64,000 nucleotides of DNA from Halorhabdus amylolytica (GCF_004944975.1 NZ_SPQG01000006.1:1-64000), one strand, 5' to 3'. Shown: positions 1 through 8,613, counted from the first letter of the stretch. The notes: generated from the letters alone by a model not told the origin. Translations and numbers: made by a program.

Positions 1-121
1 GCATGAGGCGCTGGTAATTGACTTCGTTCCAGAGAGCGGCGGAAGCGTCCAACAAGTCCCGGAGCAGTTGCTCTCCGGTATCGGAGAGCGGTCGCACGCC
101 GAACGTGTTGGTGCGCTTCAC
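1..121 (-). CDS. tnpB: TnpB (IS200/IS605 family), N-terminal fragment cut by window edge
   Basis: On the minus strand a GTG start at 121 opens a frame that runs off the left edge (40 codons visible). The peptide begins VVKRTNTFGVRPLSDTGEQL (reading one valine codon ahead of the usual KRTNTF) and continues RDLLDASAALWNEVNY, the typical start of haloarchaeal IS1341-type TnpB proteins, which are RNA-guided nucleases of IS200/IS605 elements. An in-frame stop lies four codons upstream of the GTG, which fixes the start. A TATA-like tract lies about 25-30 bases upstream. Only the first tenth of the protein is visible, so I cannot say whether the gene is intact. The guide-RNA region should lie outside the window. 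Confidence 0.75.
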   Translation of the reverse strand, partial: MKRTNTFGVRPLSDTGEQLLRDLLDASAALWNEVNYQRLM

Positions 122-127
122 GACGAC

Positions 128-160
128 AGGTTATTATACTTTCAGTCTTAAAGTCTTTTC
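128..160. promoter_or_regulatory. Divergent promoter region between tnpB and the 47-residue gene
   Basis: The short AT-rich gap between two divergent starts contains ttattatact and cttaaag tracts. One could serve as a TATA box for each direction. It is the only AT-rich sequence near either start. The assignment rests on position and base composition only. Confidence 0.4.
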
Positions 161-163
161 GTC

Positions 164-307
164 ATGAGACCTAACATCGATATTTCACACACGCTCGGCG
201 GGCGAGTCAAAGACTACGCGGAAGCGAACGATTTGGACCTCTCGGAAGCCTATACAGAGGTTTTAGATGCAGGTCTGGATGCATTGGAGACACAGGACCA
301 GCAGTAA
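164..307 (+). CDS. Small ribbon-helix-helix-like protein (47 aa)
   Basis: ATG at 164 to TAA at 305-307 gives a 47-residue acidic protein beginning MRPNIDISHTLGGRVKDYAE and ending in an amphipathic helix (EAYTEVLDAGLDAL). The length and the short strand followed by two helices resemble ribbon-helix-helix DNA-binding proteins or antitoxins. It is divergent from tnpB and shares its promoter gap, so it may regulate the element or be cargo of it. No partner toxin is visible downstream. The function is inferred from shape only. Confidence 0.6.
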   Translation: MRPNIDISHTLGGRVKDYAEANDLDLSEAYTEVLDAGLDALETQDQQ

Positions 308-351
308 CGCGGCGGTTTCTTACCTGGGCTTACGCGCTTCACGCCCGTCCT

Positions 352-456
352 CGAAAATCGAAGATTTTCGGTTGCAGCAAGACCGAAGGTCTTGCCATGC
401 CCCTGTTCGGTCCTCGGTTCCGACCAGGTGTCGGAACACTCTTCCCTCACGGGAAG
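352..456. other. Non-coding cluster of four hairpins
   Basis: Between the 47-residue gene and the universal stress gene, four inverted repeats follow one another. Positions 352-370 have an 8-bp perfect stem with loop GAA. Positions 377-395 have an 8-bp perfect stem with loop GAA. Positions 417-437 have an 8-bp perfect stem with a 5-nt loop. Positions 441-456 have a 6-bp stem with a 4-nt loop. No convincing reading frame covers them. They may be a structured RNA, a mobile-element end or a terminator array. Confidence 0.6.
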
Positions 457-527
457 GGCGGGACTCTCGCGCTATTACAGGCGGGATCGAATTTATCTTG
501 CTGCCGGGAAAATATCTATGGAGAGAG

Positions 528-1394
528 ATGTACGAGAAAATCCTCCTCCCGGTCGACGACACGACCGGCAACGCCGAGGTGCTCCATCACGCCGCAGAGA
601 TCGCGAACTACCTCGACAGCGAGATCCGGCTGTTGCACGTTGCCGACACCGAACAGCACAGTGTGACACTCACCGACGAGGGTGTCGTCGACGGCCTCGT
701 CCGGCGCGGCGAGGAGATCGTCGCGGAGGCTGGCGAGACCCTGGAAACGCTCGGCGTTGCACACAGCACCGACGTGGTCCAGGGGACGCCGGCCGAGACG
801 ATCGTCGAGTACGCCGAGGGGTTCGACCAGGACCTGATCATGATGTCCACGCACGGCCGTGAGGGACTCTCGCGGTTCCTGCTGGGCAGCGTCACCGAAA
901 AGGTCGTCAGATTGTCGGACGTGCCGGTCCTAACTGCACGCATGCAGGAAGGGGACACGTTCGCGTTCCCGTATGACCGTATCCTGATCCCGACCGACGG
1001 GAGCGACACTGCGGAGCGGGCCGCCGAGCATGCACTCGATCTTGCGGAGCTCTCCGACGCGACCGTCCACGCCCTCTCAGTCGTGGAGACGGCCGCGCTG
1101 GGCCCGGACGTCCGCTCGGACGCGACCAGCGACGAGTTCGATCAGGGTGCCCGGGAGGCGGTCGCCGACGTCGCCGCCAGGGCCGAATCTCGGGGTATCG
1201 ACGCCACGACGGGGGTCGAGACCGGGTCTGCCGACGAGGAGATCCTCGAGGCTATCGACGAACGCGATTGTCAGGCCGTCGTGATGGGGACGACCGGCCA
1301 CCGCGGTGTCGACCGGATCCTGCTCGGCAGCGTCGCGGAGAAGACGGTTCGCTCGGCTCCCGTTCCGGTCGTGACTGTCCGGGTGGATGAATGA
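528..1394 (+). CDS. Tandem universal stress protein (two UspA domains)
   Basis: 288 residues made of two consecutive Usp domains. Each starts with a hydrophobic strand and acidic residue pattern (KILLPVD near residue 4; RILIPTDGS near 150). Each ends with the nucleotide-binding signature G-x2-G-x9-G-S/T followed by a V-P-V strand ([16 protein letters not shown] and [16 protein letters not shown]). Tandem Usp proteins bind ATP and form internal dimers, and are linked to stress survival. I chose ATG 528 because family homology begins at MYEKILLP and the upstream in-frame sequence is the non-coding hairpin region. The stop overlaps no known start but lies just before hjc on the same strand. Confidence 0.93.
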   Translation: MYEKILLPVDDTTGNAEVLHHAAEIANYLDSEIRLLHVADTEQHSVTLTDEGVVDGLVRRGEEIVAEAGETLETLGVAHSTDVVQGTPAETIVEYAEGFDQDLIMMSTHGREGLSRFLLGSVTEKVVRLSDVPVLTARMQEGDTFAFPYDRILIPTDGSDTAERAAEHALDLAELSDATVHALSVVETAALGPDVRSDATSDEFDQGAREAVADVAARAESRGIDATTGVETGSADEEILEAIDERDCQAVVMGTTGHRGVDRILLGSVAEKTVRSAPVPVVTVRVDE

Positions 1395-1458
1395 AAGCGG
1401 ACCGCCGAACTGGACCGGAGCCGACGCGTTCAAGACCGCGGACGGCGAGATTTCGACA

Positions 1459-1899
1459 ATGGCAGGCTCGAACGCGAAGGGAGATCGCCGCGAGCGCGAA
1501 CTCGTCAACGAACTCGACGGCGCAGGCTTCGCGGTGATGCGTGCACCGGCCAGCGGGTCGGCCACCGAGCGGGAGTTACCGGACGTGCTCGCGGGCGACA
1601 GCGAGGACTTCTACGCGATCGAGGCCAAGTCAAGTGCCGGCGATCCGATCTACCTCGACGGAGAAGAGGTCGAGAATCTGGTATACTTCGCGCAAAATTT
1701 CGGGGCCAAACCCCGCATCGGCGTGCGATTCGATCGCGAGGACTGGTACTTTTTCCATCCTGCCGACCTCTATACGACCGACGCCGGGAGCTACCGCGTC
1801 AAAAAGGAGACAGCGCTGTCCGAGGGGACTGACTTCGCCGAACTCGTGGGAGAGTCCGAACGGACGAGCCTGACGGAATTCGACGGCAACGAGGAGTGA
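1459..1899 (+). CDS. hjc: Holliday junction resolvase Hjc
   Basis: 146 residues. Archaeal Hjc is a homodimeric restriction-like nuclease that cuts four-way junctions during recombination and fork repair. Visible motifs in order are [16 protein letters not shown] (catalytic Glu), [19 protein letters not shown] (the D-x(n)-ExK nuclease core) and [14 protein letters not shown] place the start at ATG 1459 ([10 protein letters not shown]), because the longer in-frame start at 1387 adds residues not typical of the family and overlaps the preceding gene. The gene lies 65 bases downstream of the Usp gene on the same strand and converges on the SWIM gene, 4 bases away. Confidence 0.92.
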   Translation: MAGSNAKGDRRERELVNELDGAGFAVMRAPASGSATERELPDVLAGDSEDFYAIEAKSSAGDPIYLDGEEVENLVYFAQNFGAKPRIGVRFDREDWYFFHPADLYTTDAGSYRVKKETALSEGTDFAELVGESERTSLTEFDGNEE

Positions 1900-1903
1900 T
1901 CGG

Positions 1904-2614
1904 TCACTCGAGAGCGAGCGGCGACTCGTCGTTTGATCCGTCACCGAGCATCGATGTTGTCGGCCGTTCGTCCCCTTCAGCGGCCGAACGCGTCTCGACC
2001 TGACGGCGTTCCAGCCGGGAGAGCGGGAACGCGTAGCGTTTCGGCTGAGTCTCTCTGGCGACATCGCCCACGTAGACGGCTTCGACCACTGGGTCGTCGC
2101 CGGGATACGCCCGGTTGGTGGGGTATTCCGCCACAGTACAGTCGGCATCAGGGAGCCAGACCCCCTCGGCAGTGTCGGACTGGACATCGACGACGTGTAG
2201 CCAGTCGCCGGTTTCGCGATCGACGACTCGATCGCCGGGTTCGAGGCGACAGTGCGGACAGAGCTGTGGGTTGGGGGCGTCCTCGGGGACGAACGTCTCC
2301 GTTCCGCAGGCGTCACAGGCGACGCGGCGCTGTCCGGGCGGCGAGACACGCCCCAGAGTCACCTCGAGAGCAACCCGGCGGAGGTGCTTGCAGCGCTGCT
2401 TGCGGATCTCGTGGTCGGGACAGGTACACGTTTGACCGGGCAGATCGACGACGTAGGTGGCGCCGCTCGCGCTGTCGACAGCGTAGCGCCCGTCGCCGAT
2501 CGAACGGACGGCCATCGGTTCGGTCCAGGCCCGGGCCGCCCGCTCGTCCATCGAACGAGGGTCCGGTGCGAGTGGAACACGATCGTCCCGGACAGAGTGG
2601 TCAATATCGGTCAT
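1904..2614 (-). CDS. SWIM zinc-finger protein with C-terminal metal-binding cysteines
   Basis: 236 residues. A SWIM-type CxCx(n)CxH motif is visible (TCTCPDHEIRKQRCKH, about residues 83-98), followed by a second cysteine set (CDACGTE and CPHC) that could bind another zinc. The C-terminal part contains a VVDRETGDWLHVVDVQ segment. SWIM domains mediate DNA or protein binding, and in archaea some are RadA-associated, but the role of this family member is unknown. The start at 2614 (MTDIDHSVRDD) is the first ATG in frame. The gene is convergent with hjc. Confidence 0.85.
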   Translation of the reverse strand: MTDIDHSVRDDRVPLAPDPRSMDERAARAWTEPMAVRSIGDGRYAVDSASGATYVVDLPGQTCTCPDHEIRKQRCKHLRRVALEVTLGRVSPPGQRRVACDACGTETFVPEDAPNPQLCPHCRLEPGDRVVDRETGDWLHVVDVQSDTAEGVWLPDADCTVAEYPTNRAYPGDDPVVEAVYVGDVARETQPKRYAFPLSRLERRQVETRSAAEGDERPTTSMLGDGSNDESPLALE

Positions 2615-2772
2615 AGGGGCTCGGACGCGGCTCGTTTCTTGACTGCGTCCACCTGAAACTACGGTCTCGAAGCCCCTAAATCATGCGGCGGTCCGGCACA
2701 CGAACGGCGTTCGGAATCCGGTGACGCTTCGAAGCGCTTTTGCACCGGCCAGCGGAACGGTTAGCAACGAAC

Positions 2773-3024
2773 ATGGATCGGGAAACGCTGTTGCAGGTCG
2801 CCGTCTCTACCGTCGTCGTCCTGCTTTTCATCGGCGTGCTGGCCGTTCTGAGTAGCTCGTTCACGACGGACGACACGCTGACGCGGACCGGCGGCTACGC
2901 CCTGGTCGGCGCGCTGTTCGGGTTCGTCGTCGTCATCTCCGCCGCCGGACTCCTGGTGACGCGCTACGGGGGCAACGAGGATGAAAACGACAGTGACGAC
3001 GAGAACGGCGACGACGACAGCTAA
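2773..3024 (+). CDS. Small two-helix membrane protein with acidic tail
   Basis: 83 residues. There are two predicted membrane segments (about residues 7-27 and 42-62) and a tail rich in Asp, Glu and Asn that is typical of haloarchaeal cytoplasmic tails. I chose ATG 2773; an upstream ATG at 2740 would add 11 unlikely residues. The stop overlaps the stop of the convergent priL gene by four bases. No catalytic motif is visible. The function is unknown. Confidence 0.75.
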   Translation: MDRETLLQVAVSTVVVLLFIGVLAVLSSSFTTDDTLTRTGGYALVGALFGFVVVISAAGLLVTRYGGNEDENDSDDENGDDDS

Positions 3025-4106
3025 TCGTCACCGCTCTCGCGTTCGCGCCAGTCGGTCATCTCTGCTTCGTCCGTGTCCTCGAGTTTCGCCTCGTAGTAGC
3101 CGAGCGGATGGGAGATTTCCTCACAGAGATCGTCCATGTTGACGCAGTCGCCGTAGGACTGCATCGTGGCGCAGGCTGGTGGGGAGTATTCCGTCGGCGA
3201 GGTCTCCCCGCGGATGTGGTCAGTCTGGTAGCGGGTCATCTCCTCACCGAACCCCGGGTTCACCTCGTAGAGGTCGACAATCTCGTCAGTGGACATGCCG
3301 ATCGACGCCAGGAAGGAAGTGATCGCAAAGCGGGAGTGATGGGCGAGGTGTTCGCCCTTCTGGATCTGATCGAGCAACGCGGTCATACACGGCGGGAACA
3401 ACTCGGGGACGACCGCGTCGATGTCCCGCGTCAGGTCGAGTTCGTCAAGGCGCTCCTCGATCGCTTCGACGTCTTCGGTCAACGCCTCGGCGATCGCGTC
3501 GGGGACGGTAAGCGGCAGCCCCGAAAGGATCCTGTCCTCGACGGCTTGCCGGAGGAGTTCGAGCAGTTCTTCGCGCTCGACCGGCACGCGACCGTCGGCC
3601 AGCGAGCGGTTGACCAGGGCCCACTCCTCGCCGTACTGGCCGGCGGCCAGTTCCAGATATGGGGCGACGGCCACCGAGAACCGCTCGGCCTCGTTCAGCC
3701 CACCGGTTCCGATCGGTTCGACCGCATCCCGGCGATCGAACTCGGCCAGCAACGTCGAGAGATCGAGACCACGACGCTCGGTGGTCCTGAAGGAAGTCGC
3801 TTCGAGGTCCTCCTGGAATCGCTCGTGAGCCGTCGCGGCTTCCCCGCGCGCGTACCGATGGGTGAGCGCCGGCTGATCGATCAACGAGACGAGGACGCGG
3901 GCGACCGGATAGGAAAGCAATTCCACGCGCGGGCGACGGTGGGTATCGCCGACCGTTCCTTCGAACAGCGCCGAGACGACGCGCTCGCGACCGCGATCGA
4001 CCGCCGGACCACGCTCGGCGACGACGGTCGCCAGATCGACATCGGCTGCCTCGACGGCCTCGCGGGCACTCCCCAGGAACGGATAGCGCGCGTGCAACGG
4101 CTCCAT
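3021..4106 (-). CDS. priL: DNA primase large subunit PriL
   Basis: 361 residues. PriL pairs with the catalytic PriS to make replication primers. The C-terminal domain carries the four cysteines of its [4Fe-4S] cluster: one in FPPCMTALL and three in CATMQSYGDCVNMDDLC. Conserved segments QKGEHLAHHSRFAITSFL and STDEIVDLYEVNPGF are also present. The start is ATG 4106 (MEPLHARYPF), where family similarity begins; an 18-residue upstream extension is not typical. The PriS gene is not in this window. The membrane-protein gene lies just upstream on the same strand, so co-transcription is possible. Confidence 0.93.
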   Translation of the reverse strand: MEPLHARYPFLGSAREAVEAADVDLATVVAERGPAVDRGRERVVSALFEGTVGDTHRRPRVELLSYPVARVLVSLIDQPALTHRYARGEAATAHERFQEDLEATSFRTTERRGLDLSTLLAEFDRRDAVEPIGTGGLNEAERFSVAVAPYLELAAGQYGEEWALVNRSLADGRVPVEREELLELLRQAVEDRILSGLPLTVPDAIAEALTEDVEAIEERLDELDLTRDIDAVVPELFPPCMTALLDQIQKGEHLAHHSRFAITSFLASIGMSTDEIVDLYEVNPGFGEEMTRYQTDHIRGETSPTEYSPPACATMQSYGDCVNMDDLCEEISHPLGYYEAKLEDTDEAEMTDWRERESGDD

Positions 4107-4175
4107 CGACGCAGGGGTACCAACCGCGGGCGAATAAACCCTCGGGAGCGGATGCGTCACACGCGAGCGTGACAG

Positions 4176-4781
4176 CTACTCCTCGTACTTCGACTCGATC
4201 TCCCGGATGACGCTTTCGTCCTCACCGCCGTCACTGACCGCGCGGGCGTAGCGCTGGTACTCGTCGCGACTGACCTCGACGGTTCTGGTCTCGCCTTGCC
4301 GGGTGAGACGCAGGCTGACCGTCCCGTGGGGGTTGTTGCGGACGTGATAACTCGCCAGCGCCGAGAAGACGAACCACAGGGCGAGACACCCACCCAGGAA
4401 GTAGACCACGGCGGTGTGAAACGCCAGCGACGACTCGCTGGCCGTCCAGTGAGCGGGGTAAGCGTGCCAGTACAGTACGACACCCGCGACGGCGACGAGC
4501 GCGCCGATCCCGACGCCGACGCGCTGACGTCGGGAAGCCGGTAACCCGGCGACCACGCCCAGCAGCGCCGCGGGGACGCCCAGGCCGGCGATCACGCCGG
4601 CGATTCGGTAGGAACCGACCTTCCCGAGGCCGAGAGTGTCGGATAGCGGCGTCGCGACGAGGACGATCGCGGTGACGATGGCGATCGCGGCGGCGGCGAA
4701 GACGACGATCCCCGCATAGACCGCCCGGGGATCGCGATCGCCCCACCGGGAATCACCGTAGGCGTCACCGAGACTCGGCAT
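4176..4781 (-). CDS. Haloarchaeal multi-pass membrane protein of unknown function
   Basis: 201 residues. I see five hydrophobic segments. The short N-terminal part reads MPSLGDAYGDSRWGDRDPRA, and a cytoplasmic C-terminal tail ends in charged residues (RYARAVSDGGEDE, IREIESKYEE). The start is ATG 4781; an in-frame ATG nine codons earlier (4808) is less likely. The gene lies directly upstream of priL on the same strand, a pairing that may be co-transcribed. No enzymatic motif is visible. Confidence 0.78.
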   Translation of the reverse strand: MPSLGDAYGDSRWGDRDPRAVYAGIVVFAAAAIAIVTAIVLVATPLSDTLGLGKVGSYRIAGVIAGLGVPAALLGVVAGLPASRRQRVGVGIGALVAVAGVVLYWHAYPAHWTASESSLAFHTAVVYFLGGCLALWFVFSALASYHVRNNPHGTVSLRLTRQGETRTVEVSRDEYQRYARAVSDGGEDESVIREIESKYEE

Positions 4782-4945
4782 ACCCGGGAGTTCGTGACCA
4801 TCACACAAAACGATACGTCAGACGGGCGCAAGACTGGACCGGAAGCGAACGCGGAAGTACCGCGAAAACGAGCGGTGAGCGCGATCGGTCGGGCGAGGTC
4901 GACCCCGATCAGTCGGGATGATCGACGTACGAGAGCACCGGGCAG

Positions 4946-5689
4946 TCAGTCGCTCTGGACGCGCGGGGCGAGCATGTAGGTGACCGAGCCCTGGCCCTCG
5001 GCGATGTCGAAATGCATCTTCACAGGGAACTCCTCGCCGAGTTCCATCCTGACCTCGGCGTCGCTCGGAATCGCCTTGTTCATGTCCTTGAGGTAGTCCA
5101 GGGAGAACAGCGACCGGGCGGGCCCGGCTGTCAGGTCGATCAGGTCCCCGCGGTCTAGTTCGAGGTGGACGTCGTCGGTGTCGCCCTCGGCGTCGACGTA
5201 GAACAGCTCGTCGGTCTCCTCAACCCCCAGCGCGATGTGGTCGCTGACCATGTCAGAGGCCGTGACGGCCCGATCGAGGTCACGGCCTTCGAGGACGATC
5301 TCGGCGGCTAGATCCAGATCCGGCAAGTCGGGTTCCTGGCGGATCGAGTCGGGGTCGATCAACGCCAGCGTGTACTCCAGCCCGTCGATGGCTATCTCGA
5401 GTTTTCGGGTCTCCTCGTCGAGTTCGAGGTGGATCAGCTGATCAGTCTCGGCCATCCCGGCGATGTCCTCCAGTCGCGAGAGATTGACGCCGATGACGCC
5501 GCCGTCGGTCTCGTAGGATTCGAAGGCCGCCGCTTCCAGAAAGAGGTCGACCATGCCGACGTTGGCCGGATCGACGGCCCGGATGTGCAACCCGTCGTCT
5601 TCGAGCCGTAACTTGCACTCCTCGACCAACACGCTGACCGAATCCAGCGCCGCCCGCAACGTGTCCGCGCTCACGATGGCGTTGAACAT
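4946..5689 (-). CDS. pcn: DNA polymerase sliding clamp (PCNA)
   Basis: 247 residues, the usual clamp length. PCNA encircles DNA as a homotrimer and tethers PolD, PolB, Fen1 and ligase. Visible family landmarks are [20 protein letters not shown] at the N terminus, the [20 protein letters not shown] segment, the interdomain region after [19 protein letters not shown], and the ending [14 protein letters not shown] chose ATG 5689 because the 47 extra codons upstream overlap the promoter. A TATA box centred 28 bases before this ATG implies a leaderless transcript. Confidence 0.96.
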   Translation of the reverse strand: MFNAIVSADTLRAALDSVSVLVEECKLRLEDDGLHIRAVDPANVGMVDLFLEAAAFESYETDGGVIGVNLSRLEDIAGMAETDQLIHLELDEETRKLEIAIDGLEYTLALIDPDSIRQEPDLPDLDLAAEIVLEGRDLDRAVTASDMVSDHIALGVEETDELFYVDAEGDTDDVHLELDRGDLIDLTAGPARSLFSLDYLKDMNKAIPSDAEVRMELGEEFPVKMHFDIAEGQGSVTYMLAPRVQSD

Positions 5690-5714
5690 CTTGAAGCGGG
5701 GTACGATCGCATCA

Positions 5715-5720
5715 TTTAAA
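5715..5720 (-). promoter_or_regulatory. TATA box of pcn
   Basis: TTTAAA within an otherwise GC-rich region is centred about 28 bases upstream of ATG 5689. That spacing is typical of leaderless haloarchaeal promoters and supports the chosen start. Confidence 0.6.
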
Positions 5721-5777
5721 AAGACTTCATGTTCCGGTAGCGACGATCGCCGGTCCCCCGGCGAGATGGTCGGCAGA

Positions 5778-6047
5778 TCACAGGCGGTTCGTCGAGTCCC
5801 CTGGACGGGGCCACGGCCGCAAAAGCCCACCCAGGAACACTACGCCCAGGAGGAGTCCACCGATCGACTGGGCCCAGGTGTGTGCACCCGCGAGCGGCCA
5901 GGCGAAGACCATTCCGAGGAGATCACAGCAAGGGGGGCGAAGTGGGTCTCGACTGCGGCCAGGTAGCTGACCGGGACCACCGCATAGAGTTTGTTTCGGC
6001 CCTGTGGGTTTCGGTTTCGTCGACGTGGTGTCCGTCGTCGGTGACAT
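5778..6047 (-). pseudogene. Possible small membrane protein gene with frame breaks
   Basis: This gap of almost 500 bases (5690-6188) holds no intact convincing gene. On the minus strand, coherent protein-like pieces lie in different frames. One is YAVVPVSYLAAVETHFAPL (near 5930-5990). The next, in another frame after a run of six C at about 5932-5937, is CDLLGMVFAWPLAGAHTWAQ and then a hydrophobic segment [15 protein letters not shown], ending at 5778. Upstream the reading is ambiguous between a frame starting ATG 6047 (MSPTTDTTS) and an acidic frame (VTDDGHHVDETET). I infer a gene of about 90 codons broken by one or two frameshifts, or a sequencing error at the C run. Confidence 0.35.
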
Positions 6048-6188
6048 CGGAACGAGCAATGCCTGACGTGCTCCGGACGAGTCCACAGCGTCTCCATCCG
6101 ACGTGCATTTCCCGTTCGACGGCGTCTGGACACGTATGAGCGCGGATTCGCCGTCGATCATCCCGGATCCGGACGGGAGAAGAGACAC

Positions 6189-6959
6189 ATGAGTGGGAAA
6201 GACGAATACTACAACAGGGCCAAACAGGAGGGGTATCGCGCCAGGTCAGCCTACAAGCTCCAGCAACTCGACGAAACGGCGGATCTGCTGGGCGAGGGCC
6301 GGACCGTCGTCGACCTCGGAGCGGCTCCCGGCGGATGGCTACAGGTGGCTGCCGAACGCGTCGGCGAAAACGGCCGCGTCGTGGGCGTCGATCGCCAGCG
6401 CATCGACCCACTCGAAGATTCCGACACCCCGGTCGAGACGATCCGGGGGGACATCACCGAAGAGTCGACCGTCGAATCGATCACCGACGCGGTCGGGTCG
6501 GCTAACCTCGTCCTCTCGGACATGGCGCCGAACGTCACCGGCGAGTACGAACTGGATCACGCCCGCTCGGTCCACCTGGCCCGCCAGGCACTGGACGTGG
6601 CCCTCGAAATACTCGACGCGGGCGGTGACCTCGCGGTCAAAGTCTTTGACGGTCGGGATCTGGAGGCCCTGAAAGAGGACGTCAAAGCGGAGTTCGAGTA
6701 CGTCCGGGAGGTACGCCCGGATGCCTCACGTGATTCGTCCTCGGAACTGTATCTCGTGGGGAAAAGTCGCCTGACGGCACCCGTTCGGGAGGGTGACACC
6801 GTGGAGGTCGATATCGTCGACGAGGGCAGCGAGGGAGACGGGATCGCGAAGGTCGATGGGTTCACGCTGTTCGTCGCGGGCGCGAGTGAGGGCGAGACCG
6901 TGACGGTCCGGATTGACGACGTCAAACCGCGGTATGCGTTCGCTCAGCCAGTCGAATGA
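6189..6959 (+). CDS. rlmE: 23S rRNA 2'-O-methyltransferase RlmE/FtsJ with TRAM domain
   Basis: 256 residues. The N-terminal Rossmann domain contains RSAYKL, the SAM motif VVDLGAAPGGWLQ (about residues 40-52), and the K-D-K-E catalytic set of FtsJ enzymes: Lys in the first helix, Asp in LSDMAPN, Lys in AVKVFDG and Glu in SSELYLV. A TRAM domain (about 195-256, GDTVEVDIVDEGSEGDGIAK) follows, as in other haloarchaeal RlmE proteins, and should bind RNA. The enzyme methylates the ribose of a uridine in the peptidyl-transferase region of 23S rRNA. The start is ATG 6189, in good agreement with the family. Confidence 0.93.
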   Translation: MSGKDEYYNRAKQEGYRARSAYKLQQLDETADLLGEGRTVVDLGAAPGGWLQVAAERVGENGRVVGVDRQRIDPLEDSDTPVETIRGDITEESTVESITDAVGSANLVLSDMAPNVTGEYELDHARSVHLARQALDVALEILDAGGDLAVKVFDGRDLEALKEDVKAEFEYVREVRPDASRDSSSELYLVGKSRLTAPVREGDTVEVDIVDEGSEGDGIAKVDGFTLFVAGASEGETVTVRIDDVKPRYAFAQPVE

Positions 6960-6982
6960 GAGAAGAGGGGTGGGTAAGCCGA

Positions 6983-7684
6983 TCAGTCACCCATCACGGG
7001 CGAAGGTGAGCGGTCACTGCGGCGGACGAACCCGACGACGGCGTAGACAAATGGCGTGTCCAGCAGCGCGGCGCCGAGTTTGACGAGGTACTGGCCGACG
7101 ATCAGTCCGAGCGCGTCGCCGACGGGCATGCCCTGGAAGGCGACGAACGCAACCGTGATGAAGATCACCGTGTCCACGGCCTGGCTGGTCAGCGTCGACC
7201 CGAGGTTACGCAGCCAGAGGAGTCGACCGTCGGTCCGGTCGCGCAGCCAGTGGAAGGTGAAGACATCGAGGTTCTGACTGACGAGGTAGGCGAGCATACT
7301 TCCGACGACGATGCCGGTACTCGATCCCAGTACGTCGGCGAACGCCGACTGGTCGATCTGGGAGGCCCCAGAGACCGGCGCTTCGATCGCGAGCCAGACC
7401 AGCGCCAGCAGGACGAAGTTCATCGCGAAGGCGACGTTGACCAGCCGGGTCGCATCCTGCCTGCCATACAGTTCGGCGTAGCAGTCGGAGGCGAAGAACG
7501 TCACCGCGTAGGCAAAGGCTGCCGCGGGGACGAGTACCGACGCCCCGGCGAGCGGGATCGAGACGGGCAGGTCGATCCCGACGATCTTGCTCGCAGTGAC
7601 CTGTGACGTGACCAGGGCAGTGACGAACAGCGCGATCAACCCGAGCCGCGGGAGCGGGAGTGGTGAGGACCGGTCAGTGCTCAT
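6983..7684 (-). CDS. Queuosine-precursor-type vitamin uptake transporter (VUT/YhhQ family)
   Basis: 233 residues with about six membrane segments. Family landmarks are ALFVTALVTSQVTASKI, the FFASDCYAELYGRQDATRLV loop and a C-terminal AVVGFVRRSD. YhhQ proteins import queuosine precursors. In archaea the likely cargo is a 7-deazaguanine used for archaeosine in tRNA, but that is inference. The start at ATG 7684 is eleven bases inside the end of the upstream ribbon-helix-helix gene, which suggests translational coupling. Confidence 0.85.
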   Translation of the reverse strand: MSTDRSSPLPLPRLGLIALFVTALVTSQVTASKIVGIDLPVSIPLAGASVLVPAAAFAYAVTFFASDCYAELYGRQDATRLVNVAFAMNFVLLALVWLAIEAPVSGASQIDQSAFADVLGSSTGIVVGSMLAYLVSQNLDVFTFHWLRDRTDGRLLWLRNLGSTLTSQAVDTVIFITVAFVAFQGMPVGDALGLIVGQYLVKLGAALLDTPFVYAVVGFVRRSDRSPSPVMGD

Positions 7685-7850
7685 CGTCGAACCTCCCCTG
7701 TCGTTGGTCGATCTCGTCGAGGATGTCAAGCGTCTTGCGGATCGACGCCCGGATAGCCTCACTGCGGTTGACGAACTTGCCGTCCTCGCCGACGTGGTCG
7801 TCTAAGTCCGCGAGAAGTTCCTCGGGCACCTCGACGCTTATCTTGGGCAT
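7674..7850 (-). CDS. Ribbon-helix-helix transcription factor (CopG family, 58 aa)
   Basis: 58 residues. The N-terminal beta strand MPKISVEVPEELLADLD and the following NRSEAIRASIRKTLD helices are the CopG/RHH DNA-binding fold. Its stop lies 10 bases past the start of the transporter gene, so the pair forms an operon, and this protein may regulate the transporter or itself. I chose ATG 7850 because the RHH strand starts immediately after it and upstream residues have no family match. Confidence 0.88.
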   Translation of the reverse strand: MPKISVEVPEELLADLDDHVGEDGKFVNRSEAIRASIRKTLDILDEIDQRQGRFDDEH

Positions 7851-7947
7851 ACTGGAAGATTCTCTCTGGAGTACTTCAGCGTCGTGTTTTCGTTCGGAAC
7901 ACCCCTCAACCATCCAACCTTTTTGCGATGGGTTGCGTACATCCACT

Positions 7948-8514
7948 ATGGCACAGATTCTCGTGTGCTATGGGACCAGCGAGGGGCAGACCGAGAAGAT
8001 CGCCGAGCGGATTGGCGACAGGCTCTCCGAACGGGGCCATCGCGCGCCGGTCAGGAACGTCGACGAAAGCGATCCGGATCCCGGCGGGTACGACGCCGTA
8101 TTGATCGGTTCGTCGATCCATATGGGCGGCCACCAGTCGCCGGTCGAGACGTTCATCACCGAGAACCTCGAGGTACTCGGGGCGCTTCCGACAGGGTTCT
8201 TCCAGGTATCGCTCTCGGCGGCCAGTGACGATCCTGGGGAGCGTGCCGAGGCCGCGAACTACGTCGAAGACTTCGAGGAGTCGACCGGGTTCCATCCCGA
8301 CCGCGTCGGACTGTTCGGCGGTGCGTTGCGGTACTCGAAGTACGGATTCCTCAAACGACTGCTAATGAAACAGATCGCAAAGCGATCGAGCGGCGATACG
8401 GATACCTCGCGGGATTACGAGTACACGGACTGGGGAGAAGTCGACGCCTTCGCCGCCGACTTCGCAGCGTTCGTGGAGGGGCGGCTCGGAGAACGATCGC
8501 CAGGGGAGGAGTGA
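7948..8514 (+). CDS. Flavodoxin-domain protein (HemG-like protoporphyrinogen oxidase family)
   Basis: 188 residues. The FMN phosphate loop is YGTSEGQTEKIAERI near the N terminus. A second flavin loop is at GSSIHMGGHQ, and GLFGGALRYSKYGFLKRLLM lies in the C-terminal half; the last two segments resemble HemG-type oxidases. It is a cytoplasmic flavoprotein that could oxidise protoporphyrinogen or act as an electron carrier. ATG 7948 is used since the fold starts at once. The gene is divergent from the RHH/transporter pair. Confidence 0.82.
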   Translation: MAQILVCYGTSEGQTEKIAERIGDRLSERGHRAPVRNVDESDPDPGGYDAVLIGSSIHMGGHQSPVETFITENLEVLGALPTGFFQVSLSAASDDPGERAEAANYVEDFEESTGFHPDRVGLFGGALRYSKYGFLKRLLMKQIAKRSSGDTDTSRDYEYTDWGEVDAFAADFAAFVEGRLGERSPGEE

Positions 8515-8613
8515 AGATCAGTCACGGACGGTGACGGCTCGGCCACCGCTGTGACCGAGCGATTGATGGGGACTAGAGCAGTATCGAGTGACGAAACGAG
8601 CACTGGTGAGAGT

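Noticed and set aside
3108-4172. A 354-codon open frame on the plus strand opposite priL
   Set aside because: It is antisense to the well-supported primase gene. GC-rich haloarchaeal DNA commonly leaves such open mirror frames, and the peptide has no recognisable fold.
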